DNA of 64,000 nt from Chitinophaga sp. LS1 (GTDB lineage Bacteria; Bacteroidota; Bacteroidia; Chitinophagales; Chitinophagaceae): contig NZ_CP128362.1 of NCBI RefSeq assembly GCF_034274695.1, positions 5,954,501-6,018,500 of the forward strand. The letters run 5' to 3'. The position numbers and the translations under genes were made by a program. Of this stretch, positions 1-8,474 are shown in pieces; positions within the stretch are counted from its first letter, which is position 1; each line of letters opens with the position of its first letter. The notes below the pieces were generated by a model that had not been told where the DNA came from, searched no databases, and was given only the letters and a program-made list of their open reading frames with translations.

Positions 1-582
1 TTCGTCCAGATTTTTGGCTTTGATCTGCTTCTGTTTGATATACGCAGTTTCAACTTTCTTGAGGCCGAACTTCACACGGGTAATAATGCCGGTTAGTCCC
101 ATACCACCGCAGGTAGCCCAGAACAGGTCGGGCAATTTGTCCTTCGAGCAGGTAAGGGTTTCCTTTTTACCAGTGATAACGTCCATATCGATGATGTGGT
201 TCGAGAACGAGCCTTCCGCATGATGGTTCTTACCATGAACATCGGAAGCTACAGCACCACCTACGGTAATAAACTTTGTACCGGGTGTGACAGGGAGGAA
301 CCAGCCTTCAGGCACTACGATCCGGAGGATCTGGTCTAAAGTGATACCCGACTGGCATTCAAAGACGCCGGTCTCAGTATCGAACTGCAACACCTTGTCA
401 AACTTAAGAGTGGAAATACTATTAGTAGCCAGCGAGGCGTCACCATAGCAGCGGCCGTTGCCGCGGGCAATGATGGAAGAATGTGAGGAAATCATGTCCT
501 CAACCTGATCTACCTGCGTAAATGTTGTCTCATCGCAGGAGATGATGGGGTAGTTGCCCCAGTTTGCTAACCGTTTTTCCAT
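1..582 (-). CDS. DprE1-like FAD-dependent oxidase (N-terminal part)
   Basis: Only the first 194 residues are in the window; the C-terminus lies beyond base 1. The visible part is a PCMH-type FAD-binding domain. It contains the segment TVGGAVASDVHGKNHH, very close to the FAD/substrate region of mycobacterial DprE1, which oxidises decaprenyl-phosphoryl-ribose at C2'. The ATG (580-582) overlaps the stop of the upstream UbiA-family gene as TAATG, so the two are probably translationally coupled. In the known pathway UbiA makes the polyprenyl-phosphoribose, DprE1 oxidises it and DprE2 reduces the product; a dprE2 would be expected just past the left edge. The family assignment is strong. The exact lipid substrate in this organism is inferred. 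Confidence 0.85.
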   Translation of the reverse strand, partial: MEKRLANWGNYPIISCDETTFTQVDQVEDMISSHSSIIARGNGRCYGDASLATNSISTLKFDKVLQFDTETGVFECQSGITLDQILRIVVPEGWFLPVTPGTKFITVGGAVASDVHGKNHHAEGSFSNHIIDMDVITGKKETLTCSKDKLPDLFWATCGGMGLTGIITRVKFGLKKVETAYIKQKQIKAKNLDE

Positions 583-1469
583 TACTCAAAAAAACTTTTG
601 TTAGTGGGTAAATAAATAAGCACATAAAAACTCAGCACCCACAGGAGTATGGTTAATTGTATGAAACGGTCTTTGTATAGGATTTTGGTAGGAGAACCTG
701 TATTGTTCTCTACATATGTTATTTGCAAATATCGTAATAATCCGCCAATTACGAACAGGCAGGTATAGTAAAGACGGTATGTCTTGAAGCGGATCATGGT
801 TTCTGGTGCCATGGTATACATGAGGTAAGCCACTATGATCACGGCCGAAACCAGTGCCAGCATGACGTTCATGAAGTCCAGGTTGTAACCGGCGGCGGCT
901 TTTCGCATTTCCTGGCCAGTGCTGGTTTTGATCAGCACATCGTCGCGGCGTTTGGCTACGGCCATAAAAAGTGCCAGCAGGAATACCATTATCATGAGCC
1001 ATTCAGATACCGCTACATTGGCAGCCACCCCGCCTGCCTTGACACGCAATACAAAGCCGATGGATAGTATCAGGATGTCGAGGATACTGATGTTTTTTAA
1101 TCCGAAGGAGTATAGCAGGTTGATAATGAAGTAAATACCTGTTACAAACAGGAATTTGGGTTTCACATACCACGCTAATAAACCTCCTATCAGCAGGCAA
1201 AGTACAAAGAATACGAGCGCCATTGGTTTGGAGACAGCACCTGATGCAATAGGGCGTTTGCACTTAACAGGATGGCGACGATCGGCCTCCACATCATTAT
1301 AATCATTGATAATGTAAATACTACTGGCGATGAGACTAAATGCAAAGAAACCGAGGAGTACTTCGACAACTTTGGCATAGTCGAAAATTTCGCCAGCAAA
1401 GAAAAGGGGTATGTATAAAAACAGATTTTTTGCCCAATGGGAGGGTCTTAATAATTTTAAATATTGCAC
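582..1469 (-). CDS. UbiA-family polyprenyl-phosphate phosphoribosyltransferase-like protein
   Basis: This is a 295-residue polytopic membrane protein of the UbiA superfamily. The first Asp-rich motif NDYNDVEADRRHP lies near residues 56-68, and a second conserved segment DILILSIGFVLRVKAGG lies near 130-146. Its position directly upstream of a DprE1-like gene, with a 1-base TAATG overlap, points to the Rv3806c-type function: transfer of phosphoribose to a polyprenyl phosphate. Other UbiA roles, such as quinone prenylation, cannot be excluded from sequence alone. The start is a GTG (1467-1469), followed at once by the typical LKLLRPSHWAKNLF N-terminus seen in this subfamily. It is transcribed divergently from the GT-C-like gene at 1609. 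Confidence 0.85.
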   Translation of the reverse strand: MQYLKLLRPSHWAKNLFLYIPLFFAGEIFDYAKVVEVLLGFFAFSLIASSIYIINDYNDVEADRRHPVKCKRPIASGAVSKPMALVFFVLCLLIGGLLAWYVKPKFLFVTGIYFIINLLYSFGLKNISILDILILSIGFVLRVKAGGVAANVAVSEWLMIMVFLLALFMAVAKRRDDVLIKTSTGQEMRKAAAGYNLDFMNVMLALVSAVIIVAYLMYTMAPETMIRFKTYRLYYTCLFVIGGLLRYLQITYVENNTGSPTKILYKDRFIQLTILLWVLSFYVLIYLPTNKSFFE

Positions 1470-1555
1470 GGGGATAAGTTCTTAATAACCGTGCCAATAT
1501 ACGATGGTTTATGGAACAACTGCGTGAAAAAAAGCAATTTTACGGTTAATTCTCC

Positions 1556-1563
1556 TATTTTTG
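1556..1563 (+). promoter_or_regulatory. Candidate Bacteroidota -7 promoter element
   Basis: TATTTTTG matches the TAnnTTTG -7 consensus of Bacteroidota. It lies about 45 bases before the ATG at 1609 and supports that start over an in-frame TTG at 1561 that would overlap the promoter. No clear -33 TTTG was seen. Confidence 0.45.
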
Positions 1564-1608
1564 GTCCGTTCAATACAATTTTACACTCGTTTTTATCCCC
1601 GTTTTTGT

Positions 1609-3300
1609 ATGCCGTCAACTTATGCTCCGTTCAGCCGAAAGAGCGCTTTTGTTACAGAAATTGTAATCATTATCGGCGTGGCGTTGTTCCCCCTTTTCGT
1701 TCCCTTACCATACAGGGTCAATATCTTTTTGTCCTGGGAAGGGGCTTATCGTATTTCCCAGGGTCAGGTACCTTATCGTGATTTTGGGTTGCCATTAGGG
1801 TATGGTTTCTGGATTGTACCTGCATTGTTTTTTAAAATCTTTGGGCCGCAACTGGTGACTTTGGTGAAGGCGCAGGTGTTTATGAACATTCTGGCAGGGA
1901 TCTCTTTCAGGTCTATCCTGAAAAGTCTGGATGTAAAACCGGTGATAAGGATCCTTTCTGTGTTGTTGTTTGTCCTGTCGTATTCTTTCTTCAATTTCTG
2001 GCCATGGTACAACCAGACGGTGATTGTGTATGAGTTGGTCGGACTGGCGTTTTTGTTCCGTTTCCTGATGGGACCACAGGGCCGGGTTAAGTTCCTGCAT
2101 CTTTTTTTAGCCGCCCTGTTCACCTTCCTGTCCTTCTTTACCAAACAGGATGGCGGTGGTCTGGCATTGTTGCTGTCGCTGGCGTTGTTGACCTATAATA
2201 GCTTAAATCAGAAGCGCTTATGGGATGTACCTTTATATGTTGCTTTCTATGGTATAGTAGCTGCGATCTTTATTGGTCCGTTTATTCACTATGGATTTGG
2301 ATACTGGTTTAACCACGGACAGGCGCCGCATAATAGTCGTTTGTCATTGTATGATATTGTGTCAGAAGTGTTGTACCAGTCACAATGGATTAAGTTCTAT
2401 ATCGTGATGATGGTGATCGTGTTGCTGCCTGCGTTTAAACAATTCAAAGCTTACTGGCAGGATAGACAGGCAATGCTGTTTACGCTGTTAACTTTAGGTA
2501 TACTGGCAGAATCGGCTATCTTTCAGGTAACTAGCTACACCCCGCCTGATAATAATATCTTCTTCCATGCATTCGCATTTGCATTTATTGCGTCCCGCTT
2601 AGTGGATCAGTTGCACATTGACCTGAGTAGAAAACCGGCATTTGCAGGTGCGGCATTACTTGTGTTGCTATGGTGGTCAGGTACCTTCTGGAAATATATG
2701 GATAAGGTAACGAGCCGGTTGTTACCACATGATGAATCGGTGAATAAACTACCGGCGTTACATGCGGATACCTCTTTTGCCGCATTTGAGCCAATGGTGA
2801 GTAAAACGGGGGAGAATGTGGTGTCTCGTAACAACTATATGATCGAATGGGATACGACAGATGTTCCGACTTCCAAATGGGTATTCTCTGATCTGAAAGC
2901 GTTTAAAGGAATTTATATGCCGCCACAAACGGTGGAGGGCATGCGGAAACTGATGGATATGCCTGTGGTGAAGAATAATAAAGGACATCTTAAAGTATTG
3001 AACATGACTGAGTTAACTCCGTTGGCCGCAGAAATGCCTTATACCCCGGAAACGGGTAGCGATAGTCCGCTCTGGTATCATTTGGGTGTAGGGATGTTCA
3101 ATAAACAGCTGAGTGTGTTTACCCAAAAGGTGAGGAACCAGTATTATGATGTGGTGTTGTATGAATATGCGCCGGAGAATAATAACTTCTTCCCGTTTGC
3201 TTTGCGGTATGAGCTGGAGGCGCACTATAAGAAAGCGGATGTGTTTTTGGCGCCGAGAAGGCCAACGCATGCCATTATAGAGGTGTATGTGAAAGAGTAA
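1609..3300 (+). CDS. GT-C-like polytopic membrane glycosyltransferase candidate
   Basis: The protein has about 563 residues with many hydrophobic segments in its first two thirds and a hydrophilic C-terminal domain. Near the N-terminus it has an acidic pair in SWEGAYRISQG, followed by VPYRDFGLPLGYGFWIVPALFF. This is the pattern of the first periplasmic loop of GT-C enzymes (PMT/ArnT/arabinosyltransferase type) that use polyprenyl-phosphate sugars. It diverges from the UbiA-DprE1 pair, which would supply such a donor, so a role in transferring a polyprenyl-linked pentose to an envelope glycan is a reasonable inference. The ATG at 1609 is preferred to an upstream TTG because a promoter-like element overlaps the latter. 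The acceptor is unknown. Confidence 0.65.
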   Translation: MPSTYAPFSRKSAFVTEIVIIIGVALFPLFVPLPYRVNIFLSWEGAYRISQGQVPYRDFGLPLGYGFWIVPALFFKIFGPQLVTLVKAQVFMNILAGISFRSILKSLDVKPVIRILSVLLFVLSYSFFNFWPWYNQTVIVYELVGLAFLFRFLMGPQGRVKFLHLFLAALFTFLSFFTKQDGGGLALLLSLALLTYNSLNQKRLWDVPLYVAFYGIVAAIFIGPFIHYGFGYWFNHGQAPHNSRLSLYDIVSEVLYQSQWIKFYIVMMVIVLLPAFKQFKAYWQDRQAMLFTLLTLGILAESAIFQVTSYTPPDNNIFFHAFAFAFIASRLVDQLHIDLSRKPAFAGAALLVLLWWSGTFWKYMDKVTSRLLPHDESVNKLPALHADTSFAAFEPMVSKTGENVVSRNNYMIEWDTTDVPTSKWVFSDLKAFKGIYMPPQTVEGMRKLMDMPVVKNNKGHLKVLNMTELTPLAAEMPYTPETGSDSPLWYHLGVGMFNKQLSVFTQKVRNQYYDVVLYEYAPENNNFFPFALRYELEAHYKKADVFLAPRRPTHAIIEVYVKE

Positions 3301-3321
3301 CAATGATTAAATGAATTTTGA

Positions 3322-3356
3322 AGAGCTTGTATCCGGTGGATGCAGGCTCTTTCTTT
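3322..3356 (+). terminator. Rho-independent terminator
   Basis: A 13-base-pair stem (3322-3334 with 3338-3350, two G-U pairs) has a 3-base loop and is followed by a T-rich run. It lies just after the GT-C-like gene. Confidence 0.7.
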
Positions 3357-3434
3357 GAAAATGGTTTTCATTATCCGTTGGTGAATTCCCTCTTTCTTGA
3401 ATGTTTTATTAGGTTGAAATGCTAAATATTTTAG

Positions 3435-3442
3435 TATTTTTG
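3435..3442 (+). promoter_or_regulatory. Candidate Bacteroidota -7 promoter element
   Basis: TATTTTTG matches TAnnTTTG and sits 16 bases before the ATG at 3458. It supports that ATG as the start of the radical SAM gene and implies a very short leader. Confidence 0.45.
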
Positions 3443-3457
3443 GCTAAAGTGATTGTC

Positions 3458-4717
3458 ATGCAGGAAAGAGTTCATGAAAAACTATCCATACTGGCGGACG
3501 CTGCCAAATACGATGTGAGTTGTGCAAGCAGTGGCAGCGACCGGAAAAATACAAACAAGGGGCTTGGCAATACCCATCCAGGTATGGGTATTTGCCATTC
3601 TTATACACCCGATGGGCGATGTATCTCTCTCTTAAAGATCCTGTTAACCAATTACTGCATTTACGATTGTGCTTATTGCGTATCCCGCAAGAGCAACGAT
3701 ATCAAAAGGGCGGCCTTTACTGTACAGGAGGTCGTGGATCTGACGATCAATTTTTACCGAAGGAATTATATAGAAGGGCTTTTCCTCAGCTCGGGGATAT
3801 TTAAAAACCCGGATTATACAATGGAACGTATGGTGAGGATTGCCAAGGACCTGAGAACCATACACAAGTTCAATGGCTACATCCATCTCAAAGCCATTCC
3901 CGGTGCCAGCGATGAACTGATGAAGGAAGCAGGTATGTATGCTGACCGGTTGAGTGTCAACCTGGAACTACCTACTGAGGAAGGACTAAAATTATTAGCA
4001 CCTGAGAAGAAGCGGGCTGATATGATCCAGCCCATGAACTTTCTCAAAAATGAAATTATCCGGCTGGATGATGAACGCAAGGTGCTAAAAAAGGTACCCA
4101 CATTTGTACCCGCGGGCCAAAGCACACAGGTCATAGTGGGAGCAGGGAAGGAAACGGATAAGGATATCGTACACCTGGCCTCCCGGTTTTACCAGCAGTT
4201 TAAGTTGAAGCGGGTGTATTATTCCGGTTATGTACCCATCAGTAACGATGCCCGCTTACCAGGTTTACAAAGTCAGGTACCCATGATGAGAGAGAACCGG
4301 TTATACCAGGCGGACTGGTTAATGCGGTTTTATGGGTTCAATGCACATGAGTTACTAAATGACGCTAATCCTCACCTTGATACTGAGATAGACCCGAAAT
4401 TATCCTGGGCATTGCGGAACATGCACTTTTTCCCGATAGATATCAATACGGCCGATAAAATGCTGATCGCCAGAATTCCGGGCATCGGAATGAACAGCGT
4501 GAACAAGATCATCGCAGCCCGTACTTTTAGTGCGCTGGGGTGGGACCAGTTACAGCAAATGGGGGTTCAATTAAACCGTGCTAAGTACTTCATTACGTGC
4601 AAGAAAGGTGCGATGGAGAAGAAGGATTATACTTCCGGACAGATCAGGCGACAGATCTTACATCAGTCACATAGCAAGTACCTAAAACTACATACTCCTC
4701 AACTTTCTTTATTCTGA
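3458..4717 (+). CDS. Radical SAM protein, putative DNA modification/repair family
   Basis: This 419-residue protein matches the family usually annotated as putative DNA modification/repair radical SAM protein (TIGR03916). The N-terminus QERVHEKLSILADAAKYDVSC is typical. The [4Fe-4S]/SAM motif is CIYDCAYC (CX3CX2C) near residue 65. A helix-hairpin-helix DNA-binding element, IPGIGMNSVNKIIAAR, lies near 338-353. The last five residues are QLSLF, the consensus bacterial sliding-clamp (DnaN) binding pentapeptide. I chose the ATG at 3458 because homologues begin there and a promoter-like element lies just upstream. The next gene starts after a single base, and the two are normally paired. The substrate lesion is unknown; a link to replication-associated repair is inferred from the HhH and clamp motif. 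Confidence 0.9.
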   Translation: MQERVHEKLSILADAAKYDVSCASSGSDRKNTNKGLGNTHPGMGICHSYTPDGRCISLLKILLTNYCIYDCAYCVSRKSNDIKRAAFTVQEVVDLTINFYRRNYIEGLFLSSGIFKNPDYTMERMVRIAKDLRTIHKFNGYIHLKAIPGASDELMKEAGMYADRLSVNLELPTEEGLKLLAPEKKRADMIQPMNFLKNEIIRLDDERKVLKKVPTFVPAGQSTQVIVGAGKETDKDIVHLASRFYQQFKLKRVYYSGYVPISNDARLPGLQSQVPMMRENRLYQADWLMRFYGFNAHELLNDANPHLDTEIDPKLSWALRNMHFFPIDINTADKMLIARIPGIGMNSVNKIIAARTFSALGWDQLQQMGVQLNRAKYFITCKKGAMEKKDYTSGQIRRQILHQSHSKYLKLHTPQLSLF

Positions 4718-4718
4718 T

Positions 4719-5450
4719 ATGGAGATTTATCTATATGATGGTTCGTTTGAAGGGTTCTTAACGGCCGTGTTCGATAGTTATAAAAAACAGGGGGTGATCA
4801 GGAAGGAAAATGCCTTCGTTCCGGACATGTTTGCTACCACAATTTCAGTGCAAACCGACCTGGAAAAGGCAGATCGGGTCTGGATGGGTCTTAGCAAAAA
4901 ACTATCAGCAGATGGGTTACATCAGTTTTTCGCTGCTTTTCTCTCAGAAATAGATGTTATTGAAGATCAATTGTTAAACTATGCGCGTTATATATTTGAA
5001 AATCAGTTTACTATAGAGCATGATTTCGGTAATGCTTTTGTGCTGTTTGTTGCCCAGACGGCTCGCAAGGTGCATAGAGAGAAGCATCGAATGGAGGCTT
5101 TTGTACGGTTTCAATTGACGAAAGATGGTATTTATTTCAGCCTGGTTGCCCCGGACTATAATGTGCTTCCTTTAATCATCCGGCACTTTAAAGAGCGATA
5201 TGCAGATCAGTGTTGGATGATTTATGACAGGGTGAGGAACTATGGAATTTATTATGATTTGGAGAAGGTGGATACTATTTGGATGGAGATGGATAAACAG
5301 GAGGGGATTTGGGATCCGAATGAAAATGACTACCAGGCATTGTGGCAAACTTATTATAAAGGGGCGAATATCGCGGGTAGGGTAAACAGGAAATTGCAGT
5401 TACAGCATATGCCTAAAAGGTATTGGAAGTATTTGCCGGAATTGCGGTAA
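4719..5450 (+). CDS. TIGR03915-type DNA metabolism protein (DUF4130)
   Basis: This 243-residue protein starts one base after the stop of the radical SAM gene. It begins MEIYLYDGSFEGFLTAVFDSY, the hallmark N-terminus of the TIGR03915/DUF4130 family. That family is almost always adjacent to the TIGR03916 radical SAM protein and is sometimes fused to a uracil-DNA-glycosylase-like domain. A conserved C-terminal region around RDPE-type segments is replaced here by ERYADQCWMIYDRVRNYGIYYD and PKRYWKYLPELR. No signal peptide or membrane segment is visible. The enzymatic role is not established. The fixed pairing suggests it acts with the radical SAM enzyme on damaged DNA bases. Confidence 0.85.
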   Translation: MEIYLYDGSFEGFLTAVFDSYKKQGVIRKENAFVPDMFATTISVQTDLEKADRVWMGLSKKLSADGLHQFFAAFLSEIDVIEDQLLNYARYIFENQFTIEHDFGNAFVLFVAQTARKVHREKHRMEAFVRFQLTKDGIYFSLVAPDYNVLPLIIRHFKERYADQCWMIYDRVRNYGIYYDLEKVDTIWMEMDKQEGIWDPNENDYQALWQTYYKGANIAGRVNRKLQLQHMPKRYWKYLPELR

Positions 5451-5520
5451 ATCGCTTTTCATTTATTTAAGGGTTGGGTAGCTTCTGTATTTATTATGAC
5501 TTATCAATAGGCTGAATGTT

Positions 5521-5748
5521 GCCCATTTCCCTTAATCAACTAATCAAATAAACTCAACTGGTTGTTATTAAGACTATGCCCATTTCCCTTAATCAACTAA
5601 TCAAATAGACTCAACTGGTTGTTATTATGACTATGCCCATTTCCCTTAATCAACTAATCAAATAGACTCAACTGGTTGTTGTTATGACTATGCCCATTTT
5701 CCTTAATCAACTAATCAAATAAACTCAGCTGGTTGTTTTTTTGGGGCG
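5521..5748 (-). repeat. 57-bp tandem repeat covering and extending past a gene's 3' end
   Basis: Units begin at 5521, 5578, 5635 and 5692, exactly 57 bases (19 codons) apart, with only a few substitutions. The fourth unit contains the last codons of the DUF763 gene. Read on the minus strand in that gene's frame, every unit encodes NNQLSLFD followed by TAG. The three downstream copies are therefore in-frame duplicates of the clamp-motif tail plus its stop codon. The units are contiguous with no spacers, so this is not a CRISPR array. Confidence 0.95.
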
Positions 5749-6916
5749 GTTTCTCCTTCCCAAATATCGTTCTCCCTCCATGTCTCCATGAATCTTTCCG
5801 CTCCCGCTCAACCACCTCATCAAACCGCTCGTTCGGTATAAAATCCTTTTCCAATTGTTGTGACAACACCGACAACTTCCTGATCGCATCCTGCTTATCA
5901 TTCTGCCCAATTTTCGCCTTATTCACTGCCTCCCGCATCACACTGATCGTTTCATCATACACATTCACCGGCACCGGAAACGGATGTCCATCCTTTCCAC
6001 CATGTGCAAATGAAAACCTGGCCGGGTCGGTAAACCTGGAAGGGGTACCATGTATCACCTCACTTACCAAAGTCAGCGATTGCAATGTTCTCGGACCCAC
6101 ACCTTCCATTAGTAACAGCGTCTCAAAATCCATCACCTGTCTTTCATGGGCCACCGCCAGCACGGCACCTAACCTTTTCAAATCCACATTCTCCGCCCGC
6201 ACATCATGGTGCGAAGGCATGGTGAGCTTCCGGATCTCCGGCAATAGCTGTTCAGGTGAAGCCTTCACCAGTTCAATGAGCCCCTCCTTCGTCGGCATAG
6301 CCGCCTTGTCAGTCAGGTTCAAAATCAGTCCCTGGTTCTTACCATATATAAAGGAATGCGGTGTCTCTGTAAAATTGCGCACCGTTGCCGAATGCCAGTG
6401 GTACCTACGCGCCATGCCATTTCCATCATTCATGCCTTGCTGTACCACTGCCCAATCTCCTTCACTGGAAACAATAAAGGAGTGGAGATATAACTGAAAG
6501 CCGTCCTGCATGGCTGTATTATCTACCTTAGCCGCCAGCTTACTATGTCTTACCAATTCATGGCCCGGTAACCCGGTTTTGTCTGCAATGATGAGCAACT
6601 CCTGCGGTGTGGCCCGGGAATGCTTTCCTTTACCACCACAGATATATATACCCAGTTCATGCGCTTTAGGGTTTAATGCCTTTTTCAAAGCCCCCATCAC
6701 AGAAGTCGTGATCCCCGAAGAATGCCAGTCCATTCCCAATACACATCCCAATGCCTGAAACCAGCAGGGATCGCTCAATCGTCTCAATACCTCCGCCTTA
6801 CCATAGTCAGCGACAATAGTTTCAATAATAGCCCCACCCAGCAGGCTCATTCTGGCCGCCAGCCAGGGTGGTACTGACCCATAATGTAATGGAAGATCCG
6901 CATACGCACGTGACAT
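5711..6916 (-). CDS. DUF763 domain-containing protein
   Basis: This 401-residue protein begins SRAYADLPLHYGSVPPWLAARM, characteristic of DUF763. The family is found in bacteria and archaea, has no firmly assigned activity, and is often near DNA-repair genes. A central segment, LLLMEGVGPRTLQSLTLVSEVIHG near residues 266-289, resembles a helix-hairpin-helix DNA-binding element. The C-terminal end is NNQLSLFD, a sliding-clamp-binding consensus. The gene's 3' end is part of a 57-bp tandem repeat, and readthrough of its TAG stop would add up to three more copies of that motif. It lies 3 bases after an MgtC-family gene on the same strand, and convergent with the radical SAM pair. Confidence 0.85.
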   Translation of the reverse strand: MSRAYADLPLHYGSVPPWLAARMSLLGGAIIETIVADYGKAEVLRRLSDPCWFQALGCVLGMDWHSSGITTSVMGALKKALNPKAHELGIYICGGKGKHSRATPQELLIIADKTGLPGHELVRHSKLAAKVDNTAMQDGFQLYLHSFIVSSEGDWAVVQQGMNDGNGMARRYHWHSATVRNFTETPHSFIYGKNQGLILNLTDKAAMPTKEGLIELVKASPEQLLPEIRKLTMPSHHDVRAENVDLKRLGAVLAVAHERQVMDFETLLLMEGVGPRTLQSLTLVSEVIHGTPSRFTDPARFSFAHGGKDGHPFPVPVNVYDETISVMREAVNKAKIGQNDKQDAIRKLSVLSQQLEKDFIPNERFDEVVERERKDSWRHGGRTIFGKEKPPQKNNQLSLFD

Positions 6917-6919
6917 AGT

Positions 6920-7588
6920 CTACAATGGATTTATTTGCATTTCGAATTGACAAATGTCGGGATTATTCTGAAGGTAATGACTCATTTCTTTCATATCCGC
7001 CGGGTTGCCTTTGATTTCAAACCGGTTTTCAACGATGTTTTGATTACGAGACACCATCAAATGGCTGTGGATCACATTAAAACGCTTAAAAATGGACGGG
7101 AAATCAAGGTCCTTCGTCTGAGAAACATCAAAGGAGATGGACACCATTTTCTTCTGCCTGATCTTTGAAATCCTCCTTTCAATCACTTTCAAACCCTGCA
7201 GGACGATCAGCACCAATATGAGTGCAATTGTCACCAACGTATAGTGACCCATGCCCACCCCAATTCCCAGTGCGGCTGCTATCCAAATGGTAGCAGCGGT
7301 CGTAATACCATCAATACTGTAAGTGCCTTTGAAAATAACCCCCGCACCGATAAAACCCACACCTGTGAGAATATTGGAAGCCACCCGATCCGGACTTCCC
7401 GGCATTCCCAATTCCACCGAAAGAATGGTGAACAGGGTACTACCCACACAAATCAACGTGAGTGTGCGCATCCCCGCCGCCTTGTGATGAAATTCCCGCT
7501 CCATACCCAAAAGGGCTCCTGTGACACAGGAAACTACTACTTTGAGTATAGTAGGCAACTCAATTAATTGAAATAAAACGTTTTCCAT
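6920..7588 (-). CDS. MgtC/SapB family membrane protein
   Basis: The protein has 222 residues with four to five hydrophobic segments in the first 140. The signature GALLGMEREFHHKAAGMRTLTL is near residues 20-41, and GVGFIGAGVIFK is near 76-87; both are MgtC-family hallmarks. The cytoplasmic C-terminal part (about 145-222) resembles the ACT-like tail of long MgtC proteins. Family members are linked to Mg2+ limitation and F-ATPase control, but the role here is unknown. The gene ends 3 bases before the DUF763 ATG on the same strand, so they probably share a transcript. Confidence 0.9.
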   Translation of the reverse strand: MENVLFQLIELPTILKVVVSCVTGALLGMEREFHHKAAGMRTLTLICVGSTLFTILSVELGMPGSPDRVASNILTGVGFIGAGVIFKGTYSIDGITTAATIWIAAALGIGVGMGHYTLVTIALILVLIVLQGLKVIERRISKIRQKKMVSISFDVSQTKDLDFPSIFKRFNVIHSHLMVSRNQNIVENRFEIKGNPADMKEMSHYLQNNPDICQFEMQINPL

Positions 7589-7683
7589 AACCTGTGCTAA
7601 TTAATGAGGTGCGCGTTGGCACAATTATTTCGAATAAAAGGAGTATTCAACATTATTTGTTCATCCTGACAATCTGGTTAATC

Positions 7684-7938
7684 ATGAAAATGCAAAAAAA
7701 AGACCTGGGCACACAAGCGATCAATTTCCGTCTCGCAGTTTGTAAAGTTTGTATAACCGCCTGTTTTGCTATAGCGTTCAGTCTCTTTCTCTTTGCGTGT
7801 GAAAGCGGCAAAGGTACGGGGTCTAATGATAGCAGCGCAACTTCTGTAAGTAATGATACGACTACCACTACACCAATAGATACAGCGACTATGCCAGTTG
7901 ATTCATCCGCACATCCCGATTCAACAATGAATCACTAA
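7684..7938 (+). CDS. Small Ser/Thr-rich lipoprotein-like protein
   Basis: About 84 residues. A hydrophobic stretch (CITACFAIAFSLFLFAC) ends in a lipobox-like LFAC followed by ESGKGTG, so lipid attachment is likely. The mature part is almost entirely Ser, Thr, Asp and Pro, like a flexible linker, and resembles the small lipoprotein 80 bases downstream. Possible ATG starts are 7684 and 7690; the reading frame is open back to 7594, but that extension adds no signal-like sequence. Function unknown. Confidence 0.55.
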   Translation: MKMQKKDLGTQAINFRLAVCKVCITACFAIAFSLFLFACESGKGTGSNDSSATSVSNDTTTTTPIDTATMPVDSSAHPDSTMNH

Positions 7939-8017
7939 GCTGATGCGTTTACGCTACTAATTGTGGAAAATAATTCCTTCGAAAATATTGATATTCTTTA
8001 TAATATAAAATAATTGT

Positions 8018-8254
8018 ATGAAAAAGGTATATATTATTTTAATAGCCGGAGGTGCATTCATTGCATCGTGTGGAAATGGTAAAAACTCCGGTACTGATTC
8101 TACTACAACAACTGTAGATACTTCGATGACCGGTATCAACCCTGATACGATCCCGGCGGCAGATGTGCCGGCAGGCGCGCCAAATCCGGGAGAGGATTCA
8201 TCCCGCTATGGCACCGGTACACAGGACAGCTCTAGAAACAGAAGGCCCCAGTAA
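8018..8254 (+). CDS. Small Thr-rich lipoprotein
   Basis: 78 residues. KKVYIILIAGGAFIASC is a compact signal peptide with lipobox ASC at residues 16-18, followed by GNGKNSGTDS. The mature tail is rich in Thr, Asp, Pro and Gly with no recognisable domain. It is similar in composition to the preceding gene, so the two may be distant duplicates. A strong terminator follows 9 bases after the stop. Function unknown. Confidence 0.7.
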   Translation: MKKVYIILIAGGAFIASCGNGKNSGTDSTTTTVDTSMTGINPDTIPAADVPAGAPNPGEDSSRYGTGTQDSSRNRRPQ

Positions 8255-8262
8255 GTAAATGA

Positions 8263-8295
8263 TAAATGACGGAACCCTCCGTCATTTATTTTTTT
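8263..8295 (+). terminator. Rho-independent terminator
   Basis: A perfect 11-bp stem (8263-8273 with 8278-8288) has a 4-base loop and is followed by a run of T residues. It ends the small lipoprotein gene. Confidence 0.9.
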
Positions 8296-8474
8296 ATAGC
8301 CGGCCATAATTGACAATAAATACAAGTGAATTTGGTTAATAGGCGCTTCTGCTTCGGCGGGAGCGCCTTGCTTTTGGAAATTTCCCCCCATATTTGTACA
8401 ATATTTACTTCTCCACCCCGTCATAACCTATATCAGCTCCCTGTAATTTAAAATTGTACTTCGCAATTAATTCT

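Noticed and set aside
1561..1608. TTG start at 1561 for the GT-C-like protein
   Set aside because: The TTG overlaps a promoter-like TATTTTTG, and the ATG at 1609 gives a sensible N-terminus.
5521..5710. CRISPR-like array
   Set aside because: The 57-base units are contiguous with no variable spacers and no cas genes nearby; it is a tandem duplication.
5733..6497. A 254-codon open frame on the plus strand inside the DUF763 gene
   Set aside because: It lies wholly antisense to a recognisable gene and its translation is Ser/Cys/Phe-rich with no family resemblance.
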